A DNA stretch of 25,421 nucleotides, taken from positions 1 through 25,421 of the forward strand of contig QXVZ01019921.1 in assembly GCA_008931825.1 (NCBI GenBank). Reading direction: 5' to 3'. Source of the stretch: Phallusia fumigata. Taxonomy: Eukaryota; Chordata; Ascidiacea; Phlebobranchia; Ascidiidae. The number at the start of each line of letters is the position of its first letter. Position 1 is the first letter of the stretch. This document shows, one piece after another, positions 1-9,492 of the stretch. The notes under the pieces are model-generated. The model did not search any database. It worked only from the letters and a program-made list of their open reading frames with translations, and was not told where the DNA came from. The position numbers and the translations under genes are program-made.

Positions 1-1339
1 ATCCACCTTGTTGCCTAACAAATGGTGAAAGGCGGAACTGAGATTTTAAAAGAAAACCGCAGATTTTCGGCTGGACGGAGTACACATGTCTGCTGTTTAC
101 TGTAAAGTAATGTGGATAACTACCATTTGTGAGGTCCTGCTGTAGTACGCTATATAAACACTCCAATGCGCCTGACACAAAACTGGAACCGACATTTTTG
201 TCTCACGGGAACAAAAAAACCAAATTTCGAAAGGAAGCTCTATAATGTTACTGCTCTGCTCCATACTAAGCTCTTTTAGCAATGAAACCAACCTTTTTCG
301 AAACCCAACGCAATTTATAATTGTTGATAATTACTCAAAGAAAGAAAAGACGACCTGTTCTTAACGTGGGTCAAACTCTTCACACAAAGGTTCTGTTGCC
401 TCAACCTTCCTTTAAAAAAGCTAAGTCACGTATGACCAGTCAACCTGATTTGCTAATCAATTTATCTGACTTCATAACATCAGTTCACACAAACGCTTCA
501 CCAGCCGAATTCGGCTTCAGCAATTACCCGATCAAATCCGGCTAACCGCTCGCACCAACTCCAACTGTCTGACCACAAACGTCGCCACGAATCGACGCAC
601 TGATCCCTGCTAAATTCCCTTTTTTCCTTCACGCTAGCTTCATACGAAGTCGAAGGGAGACTGGCGAGACGGTAGATTACACGGCTACGGTGGCAGGCGG
701 GTTCGGCGAGGCTGTAAAATCTCGATGACGTCAGCGTGTGCGTGACGTCACAGGCGGTCGTTTCTCACCGAGGTTCTGTAATTCGCACGGCGGCGCGCGA
801 TGAATCACCGGCGACTGGCGGAGTTCTGCATGTGAGGCCATGTCTGAAGTTGACATGACGTCATGATGACAGCCTCGCACCCCTAGTCAGCCGCTTGTCG
901 CATTGGACTTAGAAAATATAAATTAAATGACTTTGCGAAACAAACTCGAAAATAATTGAATAGCTAACTGCCAGTGCCTAATTTGTATGTAGCAAATACG
1001 TTTTAATGCAAACGTTCTGTTTAAAATGTATTCACTATGTACAAGTTATCTGTCAGTTCCGTTTTTAATTAAGCTACTGTTCAAGGCCGTAACTATTGTT
1101 CCTAAACATGAAATGAGGTTTGATTAAAAATTGAGAACACGTAAAAATCCAAATGGATCCACAATATCAATTTTGGCATGACCGAACTTGCTTTGCTGGA
1201 ATAACTTTTAACTTTGCTGGAACGAAAACGAATTCACAACTCTATGACAGCTAGATCTTATTTTTGTTCAACCTCTTGGTTGCAGGGAATCGGGTTTATG
1301 TGCAAGTAACTTCAATTATTATGTTTTGCAAAATGTCAT
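1..1339. repeat. Long direct repeat, copy 1 (left contig end)
   Basis: This segment recurs at 1892-3233. By eye I see only about four substitutions and one 3-bp indel (near 907) over 1.34 kb. It ends exactly at the N at 1340, while the second copy continues past the same point into unique sequence. That is what an unmerged contig end or second haplotype looks like. It holds no recognisable gene: the short open frames are not protein-like. It does contain a GC-rich stretch (about 690-900) with CRE palindromes, annotated separately. Confidence 0.9.
726..863. promoter_or_regulatory. Triple CRE cluster, copy 1
   Basis: Three perfect TGACGTCA palindromes (CREB/ATF binding sites) lie at 726-733, 743-750 and 856-863. 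The first two are spaced 17 bp apart. The third sits in a 12-bp perfect palindrome, CATGACGTCATG (854-865). The surrounding 690-900 is GC-rich against AT-rich flanks, as at a promoter or CpG-island-like enhancer. No exon on either strand can be tied to it, so the gene it serves is unknown. The sites are seen directly; CREB/ATF binding is inferred from the consensus. Confidence 0.6.
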
Positions 1340-1340
1340 N
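1340..1340. other. Single N, contig join 1
   Basis: One ambiguous base separates repeat copy 1 (ending at 1339) from sequence whose interior repeats that copy (1892-3233). It is best read as an assembly join and not as a single uncertain nucleotide. Confidence 0.85.
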
Positions 1341-1891
1341 GTTAGAAAAAAGTTTGAGAACCATTTACTTAAGCTGCTGCAAAACAACCTAACAACCTGC
1401 TCGTCCCAGTAAATTATAGTTGCAGGAAAAAGTAGTCGATAAAAAAGTGACCTCTTCACCTGCTACAATCATTATTCAAGTCGCGATCTCATCTCTCCGC
1501 AACCACACGTGAGGTGATGCCCTCTTGATAAGAAAGCCCTGGAAACACTACCGAGCAATGCTGGACGTCGTCACTCGACACACAGGTTATCAAGTTACCT
1601 GGGGGAGACCATTCAATTCTTTATTCGCGCATTCCAATCGTGGTGCGTATCACCCCAATACACCGCGCTCCGTTTAAGACTTTGACCGTTTAATTGTCGA
1701 CAAACTGAGGCGACAATAGCAGCCCTCTCTGCAGTCATTTCGCCGTTAATCAACTCAGACTGAAGAAAACTACACACACACGAACAGGGGATGGTTAAAG
1801 AATTTTTTTGGCCCCCTACTGATGTATTTGTTGGAATTCTACGCTTTTGGGCGCAAACGTATACGTGGACGTTTACGGAAGTAGAAGTTTC
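1341..1891. other. Unique segment between the two long repeat copies
   Basis: This 551-bp stretch occurs once in the window. If the join at 1340 is an unmerged overlap, it should correspond to sequence left of position 1 on the other contig. A 99-codon minus-strand frame (1613-1912) runs through it but resembles no family I know. I see no RNA gene, transposon end or regulatory signature that I can support. Confidence 0.5.
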
Positions 1892-3233
1892 ATCCACCTT
1901 GTTGCCTAACAAATGGTGAAAGGCGGAACTGAGATTTTAAAAGAAAACCGCAGATTTTCGGCTGGACGGAGTACACATGTCTGCTGTTTACTGTAAAGTA
2001 ATGTGGATAACTACCATTTGTGAGGTCCTGCTGTAGTACGCTATATAAACACTCCAATGCGCCTGACACAAAACTGGAACCGACATTTTTGTCTCACGGG
2101 AACAAAAAAACCAAATTTCGAAAGGAAGCTCTATAATGTTACTGCTCTGCTCCATACTAAGCTCTTTTAGCAATGAAACCAACCTTTTTCGAAACCCAAC
2201 GCAATTTATAATTGTTGATAATTACTCAAAGAAAGAAAAGACGACCTGTTCTTAACGTGGGTCAAACTCTTCACACAAAGGTTCTGTTGCCTCAACCTTC
2301 CTTTAAAAAAGCTAAGTCACGTATGACCAGTCAACCTGATTTGCTAATCAATTTATCTGACTTCATAACATCAGTTCACACAAACGCTTCACCAGCCGAA
2401 TTCGGCTTCAGCAATTACCCGATCAAATCCGGCTAACCGCTCGCACCAACTCCAACTGTCTGACCACAAACGTCGCCACGAATCGACGCACTGATCCCTG
2501 CTAAATTCCCTTTTTTCCTTCACGCTAGCTTCATACGAAGTCGAAGGGAGACTGGCGAGACGGTAGATTACACGGCTACGGTGGCAGGCGGGTTCGGCGA
2601 GGCTGTAAAATCTCGATGACGTCAGCGTGTGCGTGACGTCACAGGCGGTCGTTTCTCACCGAGGTTCTGTAATTCGCACGGCGGCGCGCGATGAATCACC
2701 GGCGACGGGCGGAGTTTTGCATGTGAGGCCATGTCTGAAGTTGACATGACGTCATGATGACAGCCTCGCACCCCTAGTCAGCCGCTTGTCGCATTGGGCG
2801 ACTTAGAAAATATAAATTAAATGACTTTGCGAAACAAACATGAAAATAATTGAATAGCTAACTGCCAGTGCCTAATTTGTATGTAGCAAATACGTTTTAA
2901 TGCAAACGTTCTGTTTAAAATGTATTCACTATGTACAAGTTATCTGTCAGTTCCGTTTTTAATTAAGCTACTGTTCAAGGCCGTAACTATTGTTCCTAAA
3001 CATGAAATGAGGTTTGATTAAAAATTGAGAACACGTAAAAATCCAAATGGATCCACAATATCAATTTTGGCATGACCGAACTTGCTTTGCTGGAATAACT
3101 TTTAACTTTGCTGGAACGAAAACGAATTCACAACTCTATGACAGCTAGATCTTATTTTTGTTCAACCTCTTGGTTGCAGGGAATCGGGTTTATGTGCAAG
3201 TAACTTCAATTATTATGTTTTGCAAAATGTCAT
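1892..3233. repeat. Long direct repeat, copy 2
   Basis: Same sequence as 1-1339, at an offset of 1891 that becomes 1894 after a 3-bp indel near 2798. Visible substitutions relative to copy 1 include two near 2706-2717 and two near 2840. Unlike copy 1, it runs on without interruption into the sequence that leads to the myosin-like gene. This is probably the contiguous copy, and copy 1 a redundant contig end. Confidence 0.9.
2617..2754. promoter_or_regulatory. Triple CRE cluster, copy 2
   Basis: TGACGTCA palindromes at 2617-2624, 2634-2641 and 2747-2754, in the same arrangement as copy 1. All three are intact, while nearby bases (about 2706-2717) differ between copies. No target gene can be assigned. 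The nearest gene on this contig is the 3' side of the myosin-like gene, so the cluster more likely serves a gene to the left or an unannotated transcript. Confidence 0.55.
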
Positions 3234-3894
3234 TAAACTTTAGCCCTCGCTGCCAAATCGTGCTAAAACTCGTCAACTGCAAGTTTGTGTTGGGCCCGTA
3301 GAGATGCAAAACAACTTTAAGCCAAATTCTGACAGCTAGATAATCACCGCAACGCAAGCAAACGACATTGTTAAGTAATTTGTGGGCTAATTTGCAATTT
3401 GTACGTGCGTTGCATTACGCGCTGAGCCTTTGTCCCGAAAGAGGAAAAATTTGAAAAAAGTCACGTTTAAACGCCTTGTAGAAATGCGATACAAATTAAT
3501 AAATATAGAATTCGAAGCAGTTTTTACTCTATTTATTCGATTTATAAAAACACTGCCCGAGCAAGCTCATTAGGTTGTTTTCGAGCCACCATTAATGCAC
3601 GCTCTCTTTGAAAAGGCCCAGGTCAAATCAACGTACAAAAAAATCTCAGGGATTTGGGATGCAGTCGGCAGAGTACAAAAATGCGTTTTGCATTTGAACA
3701 ATACCATTAAAACAGTCAAACAACATAAAAAATATGTCTAGGACACAACAGGTATCAAAGTGTCCATGCAAACAACCATCAGCAATTCTATCTATTATCA
3801 AAACGGGATAAAATAGCCTTGAAACACAATGGTATCGGGACGTTTAAATCTATTTGCGTGGCCACAAAGGTTTTTTCACGGATAGTTAACTTAC
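3234..3894 (-). other. Probable 3' end region of the myosin-XVI-like gene
   Basis: No exon here is certain. A minus-strand AATAAA (3537-3532) makes a transcript end near 3510 plausible. Upstream of it, an open frame ends in TAA at 3572-3570. It could form a terminal exon from an acceptor just after GTGTCCTAG (about 3739), or from weaker acceptors nearer the stop. The predicted residues are not conserved in any way I recognise. The donor at 3894 shows that at least one further exon exists. The rest of the stretch is AT-rich with nothing else supportable. Confidence 0.4.
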
Positions 3895-5000
3895 CAAATG
3901 GCCAGTTGACAACGGCCTTTCCTGTTTCATAACGCGCTGTGTTGCCCTCGGTACCTCCGCGCTCCAACTGTTTCGCTGCTGGGCCTTTATCGCCCTCTGG
4001 CGGTCGCTCTCTTTAGCTATGTCGTCGGCATTTTGAAGAACAACCTGTTATTACAATGCTTTGTGAGGGCAGAAAATATGAAATATGCGAGTTCATGCTT
4101 AATGAGGCCAAGTTAAACTGCCACATTGTTTAACTTACATATATATGGGCCAGGCCTGCAGAGCTGGTTTATCATTTATCTGCAGCATGGTGGATGGTAC
4201 AAAAATAGGCTTAAAGTGGGATTCAAACCCACCAGAAAAGGCAACCTGGGCTTGTGGTTTACGAGCTGAGATACATAGGCTCTGTTGCTGACTAAAAATT
4301 TGGAACATGCACAGTTGCCCTTGAAACATCAATGAATGTTTTGTACTGGTCAATTAAACTGTAAACAGAGTGTGCAGAGCATTACCTTCAAAAATATTGA
4401 AAACAGATTTAATGGATGATAAAGTGTTTGATGGATAGTTGTTTCATTAAAATATGTTTTAAAATAGCTGTGTGACATAATTTTTCCTGAATTGTGGCAT
4501 TTGTTTCTACAATAATGCATGAAGCCGTAGCAAACTTTCCCTACTGTCTGCAGCATATCCTGAAAACAACCTCTGTATTCAAGTTTTTGTTTCCATCACA
4601 AAGACAGGGCATACCTGGTTATAAAATTCATTTCCACAATCTTCAATATTGTGCAACATCCGAGAGAGCTTGTTTTCCGGAGGAAGCACATGTTTTCTGA
4701 CAGCTGCAAGCATTAAAATTGATGAAATGCATAACCTATGCAACTTAATTTTGGAAAAAGTTTACATGTGTACAAAAAGTGCATGCGTTCCACTTGTAGA
4801 ATGAACGTATTAAATTGCAAACTACTGTTATAAATAACAAAACTGAAAAGTTATTTAGCAGAGAAAAGGGTTAATGTGCAACAACATTCTACGTTGGAAA
4901 CAGTCAAACAATAAATAAAAAAAGATAGAATCACTGAATTGTTACCTCGTTGTATTGTTACCACAGCCTTGCGCAACTTTTCATCATGCAGATTAGTACT
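3895..5000 (-). CDS. Myosin-XVI-like gene: IQ motif and post-IQ tail exons
   Basis: Three exons with consensus splice sites and compatible phases: 5000-4946, 4703-4615 and 4044-3895. Together they encode about 98 residues. They start with NLHDEKL, which resembles the end of a myosin lever-arm helix, then an IQ-type motif (VVTIQRAVRKHVL). Next comes a block with IEDCGNEFYNQVVLQNADDI and AKESDRQR. From memory this corresponds closely to the human MYO16 region just after its IQ motif, with the same NxEDxG...QNAxDIAxExDR pattern. The first exon can start in phase 0 (acceptor after TTATTAAG) or two bases later in phase 2; both are compatible with donors in the ankyrin half upstream. The last exon ends in phase 0 at a strong GTAAGTT donor, so the C-terminus continues, but I could not place it. 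No motor exon lies between this block and the ankyrin half. The IQ motif would be expected to bind calmodulin or a light chain. Confidence 0.75.
4207..4280 (-). repeat. tRNA-Thr-like remnant (SINE or tRNA pseudogene)
   Basis: On the minus strand, a T arm with a perfect 5-bp stem and 7-nt loop (GTGGG TTTGAAT CCCAC) lies downstream of CTCGTAAACCA, which matches a threonine-tRNA anticodon loop with anticodon CGT. The D arm and the 5' half of the anticodon stem are missing and the acceptor ends barely pair. It is therefore a decayed tRNA-derived element, not a working tRNA. It lies in the intron between the last two tail exons of the myosin-like gene. Confidence 0.45.
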
Positions 5001-5629
5001 CTTAATAACAAACAAATAAAACAAAAGTAATTTAAAAAATAATAGACAAACAAACAAACCAAGGAGTGAAACTTAAAATATATTTGGTGCAATACTGCGC
5101 ATGCAAAAGTAATAACAATTGCAAAACTGTGTTTTTTTCCAAGACTAACATTGCTTGCACAGCTTAAGGGCAATATTTTGCTGAAATAGATGTGGGGTGA
5201 AGAAAAATGTGACACCATATTATTCTCAAACAAGTGACCCACCTGCTAGCATGCACAGCTTTGCACACCTAAAGGGGATTTTAAGCATACTCGGGGTACT
5301 TAAACCACAATAAGTTTCCGAAAACTATCCAAAATTATAAAAAACACTTTTAGAATTTAATGTTAAGGTCTATACAAAAATTTTCACAGTACATATTTTC
5401 GAAGGAAGCTGTTGAAACACGCATAGACAGCTTGGAAGCAACTTTAATACAATTCAGAATACCTTTAAATGTGCAAAGCTGGGCACAAGACAAGCATCAG
5501 TGACAAGTTGGTTTAGTTAAAATACAACACCAAGAAAATAAAACATAGTGAAATCATATAGTCACCAACTTATTGTTTATACTGCATGCCTAGACAATCT
5601 TGCTACTTAGTAAATTTAAATAAGAGTAG
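5001..5629 (-). other. Intron or alternative 3' UTR between ankyrin half and IQ exon
   Basis: About 630 gap-free bases where the myosin motor exons would be expected. I read all three minus-strand frames and found no P-loop, switch or other motor motif. The only exon-like item is a 26-nt open piece flanked by AG and GT (5268-5243). Minus-strand ATTAAA sequences near 5448 could end a short transcript that stops at 5630. Confidence 0.7.
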
Positions 5630-8600
5630 TTAATATATTACTTGGTAAAAGATTGGTTTTACTGGTAAAGATCTTGGAGTTTGGGGTGCTGGGGACCCAT
5701 CATCTCTAGGTGGTAATGGTGGAGGCATCGAATACATGAACCCATGAGATTGAGGTGTTGGTTGTTCACTATAGTAACATTATCAATTTTAAACCCTTTT
5801 TTGGTGAGAAAGACAACAGTAAATAATTGCTGAAAGTGGCACATCGAATTCAGCTCTGTACGTCTCATGGTTATTTCTGCCAATGATTGCTTAAAGCACA
5901 TAAAAGATTTGAACATTTGCTCACATAAATGACCTACTATTTGATACCTGATAATTTCTAAACCTGTTCATTGTGTGAATATATTTGTTTAGTAAAGTAC
6001 TTGACAATACGCACAGATTTGAAACTTAAACAGTTCAATCATATGGGTACTCCAGTTTAATATTTACCTTAAAGCAGCAGTAAATGGATATTGTGCATCT
6101 TTCTGTATGTCTTGTGCCAGCTGAGAAACTAAAGACTTGAACAACTGAAGTTCATTGGTTATGTCCCTTTTACTCATTGTTGAAGAACATCTGCAGAGAT
6201 ATCACAACACTGTTTAATCTATTTTAAAAAAGGTTTTAGTTCCTTGAAAAAATAATAACGGGTGGCCACATACTTGCTAGCTTTTAGTAAGAACACATGA
6301 CTTCAGCCTGTTGGAAATACAGCTTCAGTTACTAAGCTCAGCTGGCCAGGCACAATAACAAGCCATAACACAGCTTAATATACGTTACATTTTCTTGATA
6401 CATGGTTGAACACAAAGGTAATTGATCAAAGCAAATTACAGAGGTAAAAATATAACTGACATGAGTCTACTTTGCACTCGTGATATTTCTTCACCATCAT
6501 TCTGATCCAAAAGACTTGCAGAAAAGCGTTTCGGTTTTGCAGGAGTTTTTTGATTGTCAAGATCTGCAAAATTGATTGTTTGAAAGTGATCAGATTGTTT
6601 CAATAAAAAGAAACACTCACACAGTACCTAGAAAAGTGTCCTCTGCATTGGACAACATTTTCACAATTTCCTGGTCCTGGGTCATGTCTTTAGGAGTCAG
6701 GTTACTGATTGACCGAGCATGAGGATTGGCGTAATGTGACAGAAGTAGCTTCACCATTTTGGCCTGCATACCATAACGTAATTTTAAAACATTTTTACAG
6801 GTTATATTTCCCACAAAGAGTGGCTATTTGCTGTAATAATATAGTCAAAGTAGAAGATAAACAGGTATAATTAGAAAAAATGTCTAACACAGAGGATATA
6901 AACTTGTTGATTAATTCAGAAACTGCAACTTTGATCCAAAAAATATATGCAACTTTTGATCCAAATTTTTAATCCTGGTTGGCCAACCTGTTTATATTTA
7001 GCGGCACAATGCAAAGGTGTCCATAAGTGTGTGTCGGCCACATTCACATTTGCACTGTTTTCTAACAGCATTCGTGCAGCTGATAAGTACCCATTGGTGA
7101 CAGCTATATGAAGCTGAGAAAAAAAATCGGTTAAGGTTTAAATCTAATACTTTATAGATGTATATAAATGTCAACTTACCAAGGTAATGCCAGAAGGTCC
7201 AGGCATATCAACAGATGAGCCTTGCTCCAACTGATTTCTGATATCGTGCAACATCAGTTTTTGTGTCTTGTTTCTTAAGGTGTTCAGTTGACCTATTATA
7301 ATTAAGTGTTTTTCAACAGGACTTTACCTTGTGTGAAGAAATTAATTTCTACTTACTTTCGTCAACTTTAAGCTTGTGTTGCATGTGTTTTTTTATCATA
7401 GCTTTCATGTGGCTGTCATCGGGTGCAAGATCAATGGCGAAATTGCTGTCTAAATCCAAGGTGTTTGTCAGGGCGTCATTCTATTGTAGCAAAACTTTTA
7501 TTACCCAACTGCAAAAGTGGATTTTTTACTACAATTCACACATACAGACAACAGAAGCTGAGCGCACTTCATCGAGTCCCATAAACAGCAAATGTGCAAC
7601 GGCGTGCAGTGATAATCATCAAGGGTGTTGACTGAGGCACCTGAACACAGAGTAATGAATTAAAGTCGTAAATTTCACTTACTGTTTATGACTCTGAACC
7701 ACAGTCAAGTTTGCCTACCTTGCTTTATTAACGACTGTGCTATTATATAGTCATCATACACACAGGCCTGATGAAGTAATGTCATGCCACCAGCCTGGAC
7801 ATCATTAAAGTTGACAGGAACACCGTTTGAAAGAAGGTCCAAAACTTAAAACATGGTAATAAAAATAGGAAAGGTATACCTCCTTTATAGCTATATTTTA
7901 TTAAATGGTGACAATTATACAACTAAGCAACTTACATTACAACAACACCAATACATATTGGGTAAAATAGGAAGAAATATAATTATGAACAGAATGAAAC
8001 AGTCAAGTTAATGTATGTTATGTGCAGTTTAAAAAATTAAAGAAATCAGCTAACCAAACATAATGATTGTTTCTAANATAAAAATAGGAAAGGTATACCT
8101 CCTTTATAGCTATATTTTATTAAATGGTGACAATTATACAACTAAGCAACTTACATTACAACAACACCAATACATATTGGGTAAAATAGGAAGAAATATA
8201 ATTATGAACAGAATGAAACAGTCAAGTTAATGTATGTTATGTGCAGTTTAAAAAATTAAAGAAATCAGCTAACCAAACATAATGATTGTTTCTAAAGGCA
8301 TTTTTGCACAAACAAAACAGCTTTTAGCAAACTGCTCCAAGCATTAAATGAATTGGTAAGTTTTTACCCCACCTTCATACTTGTTTCCCTCCTTAATGGC
8401 ATCTTGAATTAAACTCGATGGACTGAACTTAACTTTTCTCAGCTCATCGGGTTTTTGTCTAGTATGTGGCAGTGTGTTTTCTGTGAACTGTCCCTGATAG
8501 TTCTTCAGCTACAGCAAAATGAAAGTGTCAAAAAGGAATAAAAAATGTTTTGCAAATTGCATTTGAGTCATGCATAGTACTTGTAGACCAGTTAGGCTTG

Positions 8601-8880
8601 GTAAAACTTGAGACAGAGACTGTACCAGCCTCTGATTTAACTAGGTTCGGACAATTTCCCACAATGCCTTTTAGGGATTTACTGAAGAAAGTAACAAGTT
8701 TCTAATGAATGGAGAACAGAGTGTAAAAAACACAACTCAATCTTAATGCATACAAACCTGCTGTAATCTTAAAACTTTTGCTTTGCTTTGGCGATCAGCA
8801 TTTAGGAAATTTTCGATCAGCAGGTCTTCCTTTACTCTGTAACACATGCTGTCATCATCTTCCAAAGAAGTTTCATCCAT
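5630..8880 (-). CDS. Myosin-XVI-like gene: ankyrin-repeat N-terminal half with PP1-docking motif
   Basis: Eleven coding exons with consistent phases: 8880-8758 (start), 8508-8373, 7844-7719, 7640-7546, 7480-7357, 7292-7180, 7113-6988, 6763-6628, 6563-6461, 6190-6068, 5768-5630 (TAA). Read to that stop the protein is 447 aa. It has an acidic/helical leader, KVKF at residues 66-69 (RVxF-type PP1 docking), and ankyrin repeats at about 72-171 and 215-322 with TPLH/TLLH signatures. A KPKR segment, a helical stretch and a proline-rich end (PPPLPPRD) follow. The layout is that of MYPT proteins and the MYO16 N-terminus; MYO16 is preferred because of the tail exons next door. The last exon can instead be spliced after SLP (donor 5662, GTAAAA) or after FYQ (donor 5641, GTAATA). 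Both are phase 0 and fit the IQ exon at 5000, giving about 535-542 aa plus an unplaced C-terminus. The 447-aa form may be an isoform. The predicted role is targeting PP1; no motor domain is present. Confidence 0.85.
7859..8076. repeat. Exact 218-bp direct repeat, copy 1
   Basis: Appears base-for-base identical to 8078-8295, with only the N at 8077 between. It lies in the intron between the second and third coding exons of the myosin-like gene. The geometry (left contig end identical to right contig start) is that of an unmerged contig overlap, so the real intron is probably about 219 bp shorter. Confidence 0.92.
8077..8077. other. Single N, contig join 2
   Basis: Separates two exact 218-bp copies. 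No exon is touched, so the gene model is unaffected. Confidence 0.9.
8078..8295. repeat. Exact 218-bp direct repeat, copy 2
   Basis: Second copy of 7859-8076; continues uninterrupted toward the exon at 8373-8508. Confidence 0.92.
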
Positions 8881-8895
8881 CTTTTGTACTTGTAT

Positions 8896-9316
8896 CTAAT
8901 GAACAAAACTTTGTTTCGATGCTAGTAAAATATTTTGCAGTAAACTAAGTCCAAACATTAATCTGCAAGTGTGTGAAAATTGATCATTTAACCCAATTTC
9001 TATTAGTGACTCAGTTTTTTCTTGAGTCTTGTCACAGCAAACACTTAACTTGACTCGAGTCACTAATCACAAAGACTAAAACCACCAACAGGTTGCATCC
9101 ACAACTGTAGAGATTTGATTAAAAAAAAAAAAAAAGATAGTGGCTACAATTTTGTTTTATCACCGCAATTATATTAACGAGGCTCACAAAGCCAAAGAAC
9201 ACATAAGGAGCCAACTATTTTGCATGCAAACTTGGTACAATTGTTTAATGCCTCAGGCATGATACAACAAAAACAAACTTGAAATTACAATCACAAGATT
9301 ATTTTTAAATTCTCAC
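8896..9316 (-). other. Candidate first intron of the myosin-XVI-like gene
   Basis: Lies between a candidate 5' UTR donor (cgag|gtgag at 9316) and the acceptor (cattag|ATAC) that opens the first coding exon at 8895. It contains a 15-nt A tract (about 9121-9135) and the inverted repeat at 9002-9067. The acceptor could equally take a trans-spliced leader, as is common in tunicates. Confidence 0.4.
9002..9067. repeat. Small inverted repeat with AP-1-like palindromes
   Basis: The arms attagtgactc (9002-9012) and gagtcactaat (9057-9067) are exact reverse complements enclosing 44 bp. The right arm overlaps a perfect 12-bp palindrome, TGACTCGAGTCA (9051-9062), and the left arm runs into an AP-1-type TGACTCA. 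It could be a short foldback/MITE remnant or a regulatory hairpin near the gene's 5' end. Confidence 0.5.
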
Positions 9317-9400
9317 CTCGGTTCTGCCGTTTAAACCCTATTTCCTTGACTGTTGAACATTATGTCACTTGTTTGCTTCCACGTACTCCGTCTGTCAACA
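9317..9400 (-). other. Candidate 5' UTR exon of the myosin-XVI-like gene (left edge only)
   Basis: The minus strand has a good donor, ACCGAG|GTGAGAA, at 9317/9316, the best one upstream of the first coding exon. The upstream edge at 9400 is nominal because no transcription start can be fixed. If real, it is non-coding. Confidence 0.35.
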
Positions 9401-9478
9401 TTTCACACGCTTGTTCACAATCCACACAATCGACACCTGGCTTTGGCCCAATTCACTCAAGTGCACTATGGTAATCAA

Positions 9479-9492
9479 GCGCCATCTGGCGG
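9479..9492. promoter_or_regulatory. CTCF-core-like motif near the gene start
   Basis: GCGCCATCTGGCGG reads CCGCCAGATGGCGC on the minus strand. That fits the CTCF core pattern (CCnnYAGRTGGCGC) remembered from flies and vertebrates. It lies about 160 bp upstream of the candidate first exon. A second similar word (CCGCCAGAGGGCGA on the minus strand, about 3990-4004) falls inside a coding exon and may be chance. Binding is inference only. Confidence 0.3.

Noticed and set aside
321..545. 74-codon plus-strand frame, also at 2212-2436
   Set aside because: The identical second copy adds no independent support because it is likely an assembly duplicate. Composition is not gene-like and no family is recognised.
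1613..1912. 99-codon minus-strand frame
   Set aside because: It crosses from the unique segment into repeat copy 2, which suggests chance. No domain or splice context was found.
5243..5268. 26-nt micro-exon candidate between ankyrin half and IQ exon (phase 0 in, phase 2 out)
   Set aside because: It is flanked by AG and GT and phase-compatible with the alternative acceptor of the IQ exon, but it is too short to trust without RNA evidence.
3895..8880. Calling the ankyrin gene a plain MYPT/PPP1R12 or PPP1R16 subunit
   Set aside because: The ankyrin half alone would allow it, but the phase-compatible IQ and QNADDIAKESDR exons just downstream are a myosin XVI feature and not a MYPT one.
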